Shown here: piece after piece, positions 1 through 8,322 of the stretch | How positions within the stretch are numbered: position 1 is the first letter of the stretch | Layout of the letters: every line of letters starts with the position of its first letter | From: Cristatella mucedo | Lineage: Eukaryota; Bryozoa; Phylactolaemata; Cristatellidae | NCBI GenBank assembly: GCA_009760855.2 | Contig: WPIO01000660.1 | Location: 1 to 13,699 of the forward strand | Direction: 5' to 3' | DNA length: 13,699 bases | The notes under the pieces: model-generated | Told to the model about the DNA's origin: nothing | The model's database searches: none | Seen by the model: the letters and a program-made list of their open reading frames with translations, nothing else | Program-made: the position numbers and the translations under genes

Positions 1-88
1 CAAGTTCGCAGCAGATCGCGGAATATGTAGAAACTTCAAATCTGCATGTCGGAGCGTGTGCTTGCTGGCAGCAGAGTGCTGCACCTTG
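1..88. repeat. Partial monomer at left window edge
   Basis: These bases match consensus positions 37-124, so the window starts about 36 bases into a unit. The position-38 site reads CAAG, a rarer state also seen in the monomers at 713 and 6268. The hypervariable segment is class 1. The truncation comes from the window boundary and is not a biological break. Confidence 0.95.
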
Positions 89-348
89 TTTAAAGCATTT
101 CGCACGTAAATAACACGTTTCGCACGAGTTTCGCGGCAGATCGCGGAATATGTAGAAACTTCAAATCTGCATGTCGGAGCGTGTGCTTGCTGGCAGCAGA
201 GTGCTGCACCTTGTTTAAAGCATTTCGCACGTAAATAACACGTTTTCGCACCAGTTCGCAGCAGATCGCGGAATATGTAGAAACTTCAAATCTGCATGTC
301 GGAGCGTGAGCTTGCTGGCAGCAGAGTGCTGCACCTTGTTTAAAGCAT

Positions 349-384
349 TTCGCACGTAAATAACACGTTTCGCACGAGTTCGCA
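349..384. repeat. Three TTCGCA motifs spaced 20 and 10 bp inside the monomer (shown in the reference unit)
   Basis: TTCGCA occurs at monomer positions 11-16, 31-36 and 41-46, so the spacings are 20 and 10 bp, close to whole turns of B-DNA. The first two lie within a longer direct repeat, TTTCGCACG. The pattern recurs in most monomers, though the third copy is often altered to TTTGCA or TTCGCG. It could be a remnant of an older short-period repeat, a phased protein-binding site, or chance. Only the sequence pattern is shown here; any binding role is speculative. Confidence 0.6.
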
Positions 385-441
385 GCAGATCGCGGAATAT
401 GTAGAAACTTCAAATCTGCATGTCGGAGCGTGTGCTTGCTG

Positions 442-456
442 GCAGCAGAGTGCTGC
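442..456. repeat. Short perfect inverted repeat in each monomer (shown in the reference unit)
   Basis: GCAGCA and TGCTGC are exact reverse complements separated by three bases, GAG, giving a possible 6-bp stem with a 3-base loop. It sits at monomer positions 104-118 and is nearly invariant, directly after the hypervariable segment. In the monomers at 3769, 9944 and 12676 the loop is GTG but both arms are intact. At 4140 an arm is hit (TGCTTC). A stem this short could form in single-stranded DNA or RNA, but it has no poly-T tail and should not be called a terminator. Confidence 0.65.
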
Positions 457-836
457 ACCTTGTTTAAAGCATTTCGCACGTAAATAACACGTTTTCGCAC
501 GAGTTTCGCAGCAGATCGCGGAATATGTAGAAACTTCAAATCTGCATGTCGGAGCGTGAGCTTGCTGGCAGCAGAGTGCTGCACCTTGTTTAAAGCATTT
601 CGCACGTAAATAACACGTTTCGCACGAGTTTGCAGCAGATCGCGGAATATGTAGAAACTTCAAATCTGCATGTCGGAGCGTGTGCTTGCTGGCAGCAGAG
701 TGCTGCACCTTGTTTAAAGCATTTCGCACGTAAATAACACGTTTCGCACAAGTTCGCAGCAGATCGCGGAATATGTAGAAACTTCAAATCTGCATGTCGG
801 AGCGTGAGCTTGCTGGCAGCAGAGTGCTGCACCTTG

Positions 837-2451
837 TTTAAAGCATTTCGCACGTAAATAACACGTTTCGCACGAGTTTCCGGCAGATCGCGGAATATGT
901 AGAAACTTCAAATCTGCATGTCGGAGCGTGTGCTTGCTGGCAGCAGAGTGCTGCACCTTGTTTAAAGCATTTCGCACGTAAATAACACGTTTCGCACGAG
1001 TTCGCAGCAGATCGCGGAATATGTAGAAACTTCAAATCTGCATGTCGGAGCGTGTGCTTGCTGGCAGCAGAGTGCTGCACCTTGTTTAAAGCATTTCGCA
1101 CGTAAATAACACGTTTCGCACGAGTTCGCGGCAGATCGCGGAATATGTAGAAACTTCAAATCTGCATGTCGGAGCGTGAGCTTGCTGGCAGCAGAGTGCT
1201 GCACCTTGTTTAAAGCATTTCGCACGTAAATAACACGTTTCGCACGAGTTCGCGGCAGATCGCGGAATATGTAGAAACTTCAAATCTGCATGTCGGAGCG
1301 TGTGCTTGCTGGCAGCAGAGTGCTGCACCTTGTTTAAAGCATTTCGCACGTAAATAACACGTTTTCGCACCAGTTTCGCAGCAGATCGCGGAATATGTAG
1401 AAACTTCAAATCTGCATGTCGGAGCGTGTGCTTGCTGGCAGCAGAGTGCTGCACCTTGTTTAAAGCATTTCGCACGTAAATAACACGTTTCGCACCAGTT
1501 TCGCAGCAGATCGCGGAATATGTAGAAACTTCAAATCTGCATGTCGGAGCGTGTGCTTGCTGGCAGCAGAGTGCTGCACCTTGTTTAAAGCATTTCGCAC
1601 GTAAATAACACGTTTCGCACCAGTTTGCAGCAGATCGCGGAATATGTAGAAACTTCAAATCTGCATGTCGGAGCGTTAGCTTGCTGGCAGCAGAGTGCTG
1701 CACCTTGTTTAAAGCATTTCGCACGTAAATAACACGTTTCGCACGAGTTTGCAGCAGATCGCGGAATATGTAGAAACTTCAAATCTGCATGTCGGAGCGT
1801 GCGCTTGCTGGCAGCAGAGTGCTGCACCTTGTTTAAAGCATTTCGCACGTAAATAACACGTTTCGCACGAGTTTCGCAGCAGATCGCGGAATCTGTAGAA
1901 ACTTCAAATCTGCATGTCGGAGCGTGTGCTGGCTTGCAGCAGAGTGCTGCACCTTGTTTAAAGCATTTCGCACGTAAATAACACGTTTCGCACCAGTTCG
2001 CAGCAGATCGCGGAATATGTAGAAACTTCAAATCTGCATGTCGGAGCGTGAGCTTGCTGGCAGCAGAGTGCTGCACCTTGTTTAAAGCATTTCGCACTTA
2101 AATAACACGTTCGCACGAGTTCGCAGCAGATCGCGGAATATGTAGAAACTTCTAATCTGCATGTCGGAGCGTGTGCTTGCTGGCAGCAGAGTGCTGCACC
2201 TTGTTTAAAGCATTTCGCACGTAAATAACACGTTTCGCACCAGTTCGCAGCAGATCGCGGAATATGTAGAAACTTCAAATCTGCATGTCGGAGCGTGAGC
2301 TTGCTGGCAGCAGAGTGCTGCACCTTGTTTAAAGCATTTCGCACGTAAATAACACGTTTCGCACGAGTTCGCGGCAGATCGCGGAATATGTAGAAACTTC
2401 AAATCTGCATGTCGGAGCGTGTGCTGGCTTGCAGCAGAGTGCTGCACCTTG
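837..2451. repeat. Regular satellite section, 13 monomers
   Basis: Units start at 837, 961, 1085, 1209, 1333, 1459, 1584, 1708, 1832, 1957, 2081, 2204 and 2328. In order they are classes 1, 1, 2, 1, 1, 1, 2-like (GTTAGC), 3, 4, 2, 1, 2, 4. The unit at 1832 combines GGAATCTG in the core with CTGGCTTGC in the hypervariable segment, a linked pair met again further on. The unit at 2081 is 123 bp, with GCACTTAAAT and a shortened CGTTCGC. TTCGCGGCAG is found at 1085, 1209 and 2328. No other feature is present. Confidence 0.9.
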
Positions 2452-3319
2452 TTTAAAGCATTTCGCACGTAAATAACACGTTTCGCACCAGTTCGCAGCA
2501 GATCGCGGAATATGTAGAAACTTCAAATCTGCATGTCGGAGCGTTAGCTTGCTGGCAGCAGAGTGCTGCACCTTGTTTAAAGCATTTCGCACGTAAATAA
2601 CACGTTTCGCACCAGTTCGCAGCAGATCGCGGAATATGTAGAAACTTCAAATCTGCATGTCGGAGCGTGTGCTTGCTGGCAGCAGAGTGCTGCACCTTGT
2701 TTAAAGCATTTCGCACGTAAATAACACGTTTCGCACCAGTTCGCAGCAGAGCGCGGAATATGTAGAAACTTCAAATCTGCATGTCGGAGCGTGTGCTTGC
2801 TGGCAGCAGAGTGCTGCACCTTGTTTAAAGCATTTCGCACGTAAATAACACGTTTCGCACCAGTTCGCAGCAGATCGCGGAATATGTAGAAACTTCAAAT
2901 CTGCATGTCGGAGCGTGTGCTGCTGGCAGCAGAGTGCTGCACCTTGTTTAAAGCATTTCGCACGTAAATAACACGTTTCGCACCAGTTCGCAGCAGATCG
3001 CGGAATATGTAGAAACTTCAAATCTGCATGTCGGAGCGTGTGCTTGCTGGCAGCAGAGTGCTGCACCTTGTTTAAAGCATTTCGCACGTAAATAACACGT
3101 TTCGCACCAGTTCGCAGCAGATCGCGGAATATGTAGAAACTTCAAATCTGCATGTCGGAGCGTGAGCTTGCTGGCAGCAGAGTGCTGCACTTGTTTAAAG
3201 CATTTCGCACGTAAATAACACGTTTCGCACCAGTTCGCAGCAGATCGCGGAATATGTAGAAACTTCAAATCTGCATGTCGGAGCGTGTGCTGCTGCTGGC
3301 AGCAGAGTGCTGCACCTTG
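2452..3319. repeat. Seven consecutive monomers fixed for the CCAG variant
   Basis: Units at 2452, 2576, 2700, 2824, 2947, 3071 and 3194 all read CACCAGTTCGCAG, whereas CGAG and CCAG are otherwise interspersed. It is the longest single-state run of this site that I found. The hypervariable segment is less uniform: GTTAGC at 2452, GTGTGCTGCTGG at 2824, GTGAGC at 3071 and GTGTGCTGCTGCTGG at 3194. The run fits local homogenisation by unequal exchange or gene conversion. It ends at a degenerate patch. Confidence 0.8.
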
Positions 3320-3768
3320 TTTAAAGCATTTAGCACGTAAATAACACGTTTCGCACAGTTCGCAGCAGATCGCGGAATATGTAGTAGAACTTCAAATCTG
3401 CATGTCGGAGCGTGTGCTTGCTGGCAGCAGAGTGCTGCTCCATGGTTAAAGCATTTCGCACGTTAAAATCTGCATGTCGGAGCGTGTGCTTGCTGGCAGC
3501 AGAGTGCTGCACCTTGTTTAAAGCATTTCGCACGTAAATAACACGTTTCGCACAGAGTTCGCAGCAGATCGCGGAATATGTAGAAACTTCAAATCTGCAT
3601 GTCGGAGCGTGCGCTTGCTGGCAGCAGAGTGCTGCACCTTGTTTAAAGCATTTCGCACGTAAATAACACGTTTCGCACAGTTCGCAGCAGATCGCGGAAT
3701 ATGTCAAAACTTCAAATCTGCATGTCGGAGCGTGTGTGCGCTTGCTGGCAGCAGAGTGCTGCACCTTG
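3320..3768. repeat. Degenerate monomer patch (four units, one truncated)
   Basis: This is one of the two most diverged stretches in the window. The unit at 3320 has TTTAGCACG, CACAG in place of CACGAG, GTAGTAGAAC in place of GTAGAAAC, and a CTCCATGG end. The unit at 3445 begins GTTAAAG without TTTAAA and has lost about 52 bp. The unit at 3517 has CACAGAG. The unit at 3642 has CACAG, ATGTCAAAAC and a four-base expansion GTGTGTGCGC. The CACAG change occurs in three of these four units and nowhere else that I found, so it probably spread locally. Diverged patches in satellites often mark boundaries between separately homogenised domains. Confidence 0.85.
3445..3516. repeat. Truncated monomer, 72 bp
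   Basis: The unit runs from the start of the monomer to CGCACG and then jumps to AAATCTGCATG, losing about 52 bp of the middle, including the TTCGCAGCAG and ATCGCGGAATATG blocks. The junction at about 3462-3468 reads CGTTAAAATC. The sequence AAAT is present on both sides in an intact unit (positions 20-23 and 74-77), so a microhomology-mediated deletion with small additions is plausible. Confidence 0.85.
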
Positions 3769-5263
3769 TTTAAAGCATTTCGCACGTAAATAACACGTTT
3801 CGCACGAGTTCGCAGCAGATCGCGGAATATGTAGAAACTTCAAATCTGCATGTCGGAGCGTGAGCTTGCTGGCAGCAGTGTGCTGCACTTGTTTAAAGCA
3901 TTTCGCACGTAAATAACACGTTTCGCACGAGTTCGCAGCAGATCGCGGAATATGTAGAAACTTCAAATCTGCATGTCGGAGCGTGCGCTTGCTGGCAGCA
4001 GAGTGCTGCACCTTGTTTAAAGCATTTCGCACGTAAATAACACGTTTCGCACCAGTTCGCAGCAGATCGCGGAATATGTAGAAACTTCAAATCTGCATGT
4101 CGGAGCGTGTGCTTGCTGGCAGCAGAGTGCTGCACCTTGTTTAAAGCAGCGTTTCGCACGTAAATAACACGTTTCGCACCAGTTCGCAGCAGATCGCGGA
4201 ATATGTAGAAACTTCAAATCTGCATGTCGGAGCGTGTGCTTGCTTGCAGCAGCAGAGTGCTTCACCTTGTTTAAAGCATTTCGCACGTAAATAACACGTT
4301 TTCGCACCAGTTTGCAGCAGATCGCGGAATATGTAGAAACTTCAAATCTGCATGTCGGAGCTTGGGCTTGCTGGCAGCAGAGTGCTGCACCTTGTTTAAA
4401 GCATTTCGCACGTAAATAACACGTTTCGCACGAGTTCGCAGCAGATCTCGGAATATCTAGAAACTTCAAATCTGCATGTCGGAGCGTGTGCTGCTGGCAG
4501 CAGAGTGCTGCACCTTGTTTAAAGCATTTCGCACGTAATAAACACGTTTCGCACCAGTTCGCAGCAGATCGCGGAATATGTAGAAACTTCAAATCTGCAT
4601 GTCGGAGCGTGAGCTTGCTGGCAGCAGAGTGCTGCACCTTGTTTAAAGCATTTCGCACGTAAATAACACGTTTCGCACGAGTTCGCAGCAGATCGCGAGA
4701 TATGTAGAAACTTCAAATCTGCATGTCGGAGCGTGCGCTTGCTGGCAGCAGAGTGCTGCACCTTGTTTAAAGCATTTCGCCCGTAAATAACACGTTTCGC
4801 ACGAGTTTCGCAGCAGATCGCGGAATCTGTAGAAAGTTCAAATCTGCATGTCGGAGCGTGTGCTGGCTTGCAGCAGAGTGCTGCACCTTGTTTAAAGCAT
4901 TTCGCACGTAAATAACACGTTTCGCACCAGTTCGCAGCAGATCGCGGAATATGTAGAAACTTCAAATCTGCATGTCGGAGCGGGAGCTTGCTGGCAGCAG
5001 AGTGCTGCACCTTGTTTAAAGCATTTCGCACGTAAATAACACGTTTCGCACGAGTTTCGCAGCAGATCGCGGAATATGTAGAAACTTCAAATCTGCATGT
5101 CGGAGCGTGTGCTTGCTGGCAGCAGAGTGCTGCACCTTGTTTAAAGCATTTCGCACGTAAATAACACGTTTCGCACGAGTTCGCAGCAGATCGCGGAATA
5201 TGTAGAAACTTCAAATCTGCATGTCGGAGCGTGTGCTTGCTGGCAGCAGAGTGCTGCACCTTG
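3769..5263. repeat. Regular satellite section with scattered indels, 12 monomers
   Basis: Units start at 3769, 3892, 4016, 4140, 4270, 4395, 4518, 4642, 4766, 4891, 5015 and 5140. The unit at 3769 carries GCAGTGTGCTGCACTTG, which recurs at 9944. The unit at 4140 is 130 bp, with GCG inserted near its start (GCAGCGTTTCGC), an extra AGC in the CAGCAG run and TGCTTC in the inverted-repeat arm. The unit at 4270 has GAGCTTGGGC. The unit at 4395 has ATCTCGG and ATATCTAG. The unit at 4518 has GTAATAAACACG. The unit at 4766 belongs to the GGAATCTG, AAAGTTC, CTGGCTTGC subfamily. Confidence 0.9.
4766..4890. repeat. Subfamily monomer with three linked variants (first copy)
   Basis: The unit combines GGAATCTGTAG (A to C at position 61), AAAGTTC (C to G near position 70) and CTGGCTTGC in the hypervariable segment. 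The same combination appears at 10687, and at 10067 with one further change. A two-site form without AAAGTTC is at 1832. Linked differences at three sites identify a real subfamily; independent errors would not recur together. Like 1832, this copy is preceded by a class 3 unit and followed by a CCAG class 2 unit. Confidence 0.85.
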
Positions 5264-6019
5264 TTTAAAGCATTTCGCACGTAAATAACACGTTTTTCGC
5301 ACGAGTTCGCAGCAGATCGCGGAATATGTAGAAACTTCAAATCTGCATGTCGAGAGCGTGTTTGCTGGCTTGCAGCAGAGTGCTGCACCTTGTTTAAAGC
5401 ATTTCGCACGTAAATAACACGTTTCGCACCAGTTCGCAGCAGATCGCGGAATATGTAGAAACTTCAAATCTGCATGTCGGAGCGTGTGCCTGCTGGCAGC
5501 AGAGTGCTGCACCTTGTTTAAAGCATTTCGCACGTAAATAACACGTTTCGCACCAGTTTTGAAGCAGATCGCGGAATATGTAGAAACTTCAAATCTGCAT
5601 GTCGGAGCGTGTGCTTGCTGGCAGCAGAGTGCTGCACCTTGTTTAAAGCATTTCGCACGTAAATAACACGTTTTCGAACCAGTTCGCAGCAGATCGCGGA
5701 ATATGTAGAAACTTCAAATCTGCATGTCGGAGCGTGTGCTTGCTGGCAGCAGAGTGCTGCACCTTGTTTAAAGCATTTCGCACGTGAATAACACGTTTTT
5801 CGCACCAAATCGCAGCAGATCGCGGAATATGTAGAAACTTCAAATCTGCATGTCGGAGCGTGTGCTTGCTGGCAGCAGAGTGCTGCACCTTGTTTAAAGC
5901 ATTTCGCACGTAAATAACACGTTTTTCGCACGAGTTTTCGCAGCAGATCGCGGAATATGTAGAAACTTCAAATCTGCATGTCGGAGCGTGTGCTGCTTGC
6001 AGCAGAGTGCTGCACCTTG
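5264..6019. repeat. Cluster of monomers with lengthened T runs
   Basis: Units start at 5264, 5393, 5517, 5642, 5767 and 5893. Five of the six have extra T bases. CGTTTTTCGC occurs at 5264, 5767 and 5893; CGTTTTCG at 5642; AGTTTTGAAG at 5517; and GAGTTTTCGC also at 5893. The unit at 5264 is 129 bp, with CGAGAGCG and a TTTGCTGGCTTGC segment. The unit at 5767 reads CACCAAATCGC, a rare form that recurs only at 9696. The T runs may be true slippage products or homopolymer errors from long-read sequencing; the sequence alone cannot decide. Confidence 0.8.
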
Positions 6020-7885
6020 TTTAAAGCATTTCGCACGTAAATAACACGTTTCGCACCAGTTCGCAGCAGATCGCGGAATATGTAGAAACTTCAAATCTGC
6101 ATGTCGGAGCGTGAGCTTGCTGGCAGCAGAGTGCTGCACCTTGTTTAAAGCATTTCGCACGTAAATAACACGTTTCGCACGAGTTCGCGGCAGATCGCGG
6201 AATATGTAGAAACTTCAAATCTGCATGTCGGAGCGTGTGCTTGCTGGCAGCAGAGTGCTGCACCTTGTTTAAAGCATTTCGCACGTAAATAACACGTTTC
6301 GCACAAGTTCGAAGCAGATCGCGGAATATGTCGAAACTTCAAATCTGCATGTCGGAGCGTGTGCTGCTGCTGGCAGCAGAGTGCTGCACCTTGTTTAAAG
6401 CATTTCGCACGTAAATAACACGTTTCGCACCAGTTCGCAGCAGATCGCGGAATATGTAGAAACTTCAAATCTGCATGTCGGAGCGTGAGCTTGCTGGCAG
6501 CAGAGTGCTGCACCTTGTTTAAAGCATTTCGCACGTAAATAACACGTTTCGCACGAGTTCGCAGCAGATCGCGGAATATGTAGAAACTTCAAATCTGCAT
6601 GTCGGAGCGTGTGCTTGCTGGCAGCAGAGTGCTGCACCTTGTTTAAAGCATTTCGCACGTAAATAACACGTTTCGCACCAGTTCGCAGCAGATCGCGGAA
6701 TATGTAGAAACTTCAAATCTGCATGTCGGAGCGTGTAAGCTTGCTGGCAGCAGAGTGCTGCACCTTGTTTAAAGCATTTCGCACGTAAATAACACGTTTC
6801 GCACGAGTTCGCAGCAGATCGCGGAATATGTAGAAACTTCAAATCTGCATGTCGGAGCGTGTGCTTGCTGGCAGCAGAGTGCTGCACCTTGTTTAAAGCA
6901 TTTCGCACGTAAATAACACGTTTCGCACCAGTTTGCAGCAGATCGCTGAATATGTAGAAACTTCAAATCTGCATGTCGGAGCGTGTGCTGGCTGGCAGCA
7001 GAGTGCTGCACCTTGTTTAAAGCATTTCGCACGTAAATAACACGTTTCGCACGAGTTTCGCAGCAGATCGCGGAATATGTAGAAACTTCAAATCTGCATG
7101 TCGGAGCGTGAGCTTGCTGGCAGCAGAGTGCTGCACCTTGTTTAAAGCATTTCGCACGTAAATAACACGTTTCGCACGAGTTCGCAGCAGATCGCGGAAT
7201 ATGTAGAAACTTCAAATCTGCATGTCGGAGCGTGAGCTTGCTGGCAGCAGAGTGCTGCACCTTGTTTAAAGCATTTCGCACGTAAATAACACGTTTCGCA
7301 CTCAGTTTGCAGCAGATCGCGGAATATGTAGAAACTTCAAATCTGCATGTCGGAGCGTGTGCTTGCTGGCAGCAGAGTGCTGCACCTTGTTTAAAGCATT
7401 TCGCACGTAAATAACACGTTTCGCACCAGTTCGCAGCAGATCGCGGAATATGTAGAAACTTCAAATCTGCATGTCGGAGCGTGTGCTTGCTGGCAGCAGA
7501 GTGCTGCACCTTGTTTAAAGCATTTCGCACGTAAATAACACGTTTCGCACGAGTTCGCAGCAGATCGCGGAATATGTAGAAACTTCAAATCTGCATGTCG
7601 GAGCGTGAGCTTGCTGGCAGCAGAGTGCTGCACCTTGTTTAAAGCATTTCGCACGTAAATAACACGTTTCGCACGAGTTCGCAGCAGATCGCGGAATATG
7701 TAGAAACTTCAAATCTGCATGTCGGAGCGTGTGCTTGCTGGCAGCAGAGTGCTGCACCTTGTTTAAAGCATTTCGCACGTAAATAACACGTTTCGCACGA
7801 GTTCGCAGCAGATCGCGGAATATGTAGAAACTTCAAATCTGCATGTCGGAGCGTGTGCTTGCTGGCAGCAGAGTGCTGCACCTTG
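6020..7885. repeat. Regular satellite section, 15 monomers
   Basis: Units start at 6020, 6144, 6268, 6394, 6518, 6642, 6768, 6892, 7016, 7141, 7265, 7390, 7514, 7638 and 7762. From 6020 to 6891 they mostly pair CCAG plus class 2 (6020, 6394) or class 5 (6642) with CGAG plus class 1 (6144, 6518, 6768), resembling the dimer pattern at the left end. The unit at 6268 has GTTCGAAGCAG, ATGTCGAAAC and CTGCTGCTGG. The unit at 7265 has CACTCAG. From 7390 to 7885 the units are close to consensus. Confidence 0.9.
6268..7264. repeat. Higher-order block, copy 1 (eight monomers)
   Basis: By hypervariable segment the eight units read class 4, 2, 1, 5, 1, 4, 2, 2. The sixth unit (6892) also has ATCGCTGAAT, a change seen in only two other units in the window (8950 and 10191), and the seventh (7016) has the TTTCGCAG insertion. 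The same class order, with ATCGCTGAAT in the sixth unit and TTTCGCAG in the seventh, occurs at 8323-9323, seventeen monomers or about 2.06 kb downstream. The CGAG/CCAG site does not follow the pattern, so the blocks are related but not recent perfect copies. Confidence 0.65.
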
Positions 7886-7947
7886 TTTAAAGCATTTCGC
7901 ACGTAAATAACACGTTTCGCACGAGTTCGCAGCAGATCGCCGAATAT
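7886..7947. repeat. Half monomer, 62 bp
   Basis: The unit contains consensus positions 1-62 and ends at GAATAT. The next unit then starts at once as CTTAAAG in place of TTTAAAG. Exactly half of a 124-bp unit is lost, and the following TTTAAA anchor is damaged. The core also carries ATCGCCGAAT. The variant ATATCTAG seen at 4395 and 12676 would offer a short TCT match at the junction. A deletion by unequal pairing is the simplest explanation. Confidence 0.9.
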
Positions 7948-8322
7948 CTTAAAGCATTTCGCACGTAAATAACACGTTTCGCACGAGTTCGCAGCAGATC
8001 GCGGAATATGTAGAAACTTCAAATCTGCATGTCGGAGCGTGAGCTTGCTGGCAGCAGAGTGCTGCACCTTGTTTAAAGCATTTCGCACGTAAATAACACG
8101 TTTCGCACGAGTTTGCAGCAGATCGCGGAATATGTAGAAACTTCAAATCTGCATGTCTGAGCGTGCGCTTGCTGGCAGCAGAGTGCTGCACCTTGTTTAA
8201 AGCATTTCGCACGTAAATAACACGTTTCGCACCAGTTCGCAGCAGCAGATCGCGGAATATGTAGAAACTTCAAATCTGCATGTCGGAGCGTGTGCTTGCT
8301 GGCAGCAGAGTGCTGCACCTTG

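Larger units (their letters stand above)
339..462. repeat. Reference monomer of the satellite (124 bp, near consensus)
   Basis: This unit is a convenient type copy. Counted from TTTAAA: TTTAAAGCA at 1-9, TTCGCACG at 11-18, AATAACACG at 21-29, TTCGCACGAG at 31-40, TTCGCAGCAG at 41-50, ATCGCGGAATATGTAG at 51-66, CTTCAAATCTGCATG at 70-84, TCGGAGCG at 85-92, the hypervariable segment at about 92-104, and the GCAGCA-GAG-TGCTGC inverted repeat at 104-118, ending in CACCTTG. My count for the consensus is 32 A, 32 T, 32 G and 28 C, with about 10 CpG. The most variable sites across the array are position 38 (G or C), positions 41-46 (TTCGCA, TTTGCA, TTCGCG, or TTTCGCA with one extra base), position 61 (A or C) and the segment at 92-104. 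Confidence 0.95.
89..836. repeat. Six monomers alternating between two variant classes (local dimer pattern)
   Basis: Monomers starting at 89, 214, 339, 463, 589 and 713 alternate class 1 (GTGTGC), class 2 (GTGAGC), 1, 2, 1, 2, giving a local dimer of about 250 bp. The pattern breaks at 837 and 961, which are both class 1. Several units here carry one or two extra T bases in CGTTTTCGC or GAGTTTCGC, giving lengths of 125 or 126. Confidence 0.75.

Noticed and set aside
369-385. CENP-B box-like sequence in TTTCGCACGAGTTCGCA
   Set aside because: TTCG and the central A fit the known core, but the CGGG block is replaced by TCGC, which leaves only one of four bases matching. It is too weak to call.
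369-390. tRNA or tRNA-derived SINE (B-box-like CAGTTCGCAGCAG)
   Set aside because: The resemblance to GGTTCGANNCC is partial, there is no A box at a suitable distance and no cloverleaf, and there is no poly-A or target-site duplication.
442-456. Rho-independent terminator
   Set aside because: The stem is only six base pairs and is followed by CACCTTG with no T tract directly after it. The same element is in every satellite unit.
3320-3768. Mobile element insertion at the degenerate patch
   Set aside because: All bases there can be aligned to the satellite unit with substitutions, a deletion and small expansions. No foreign sequence or target duplication is seen.
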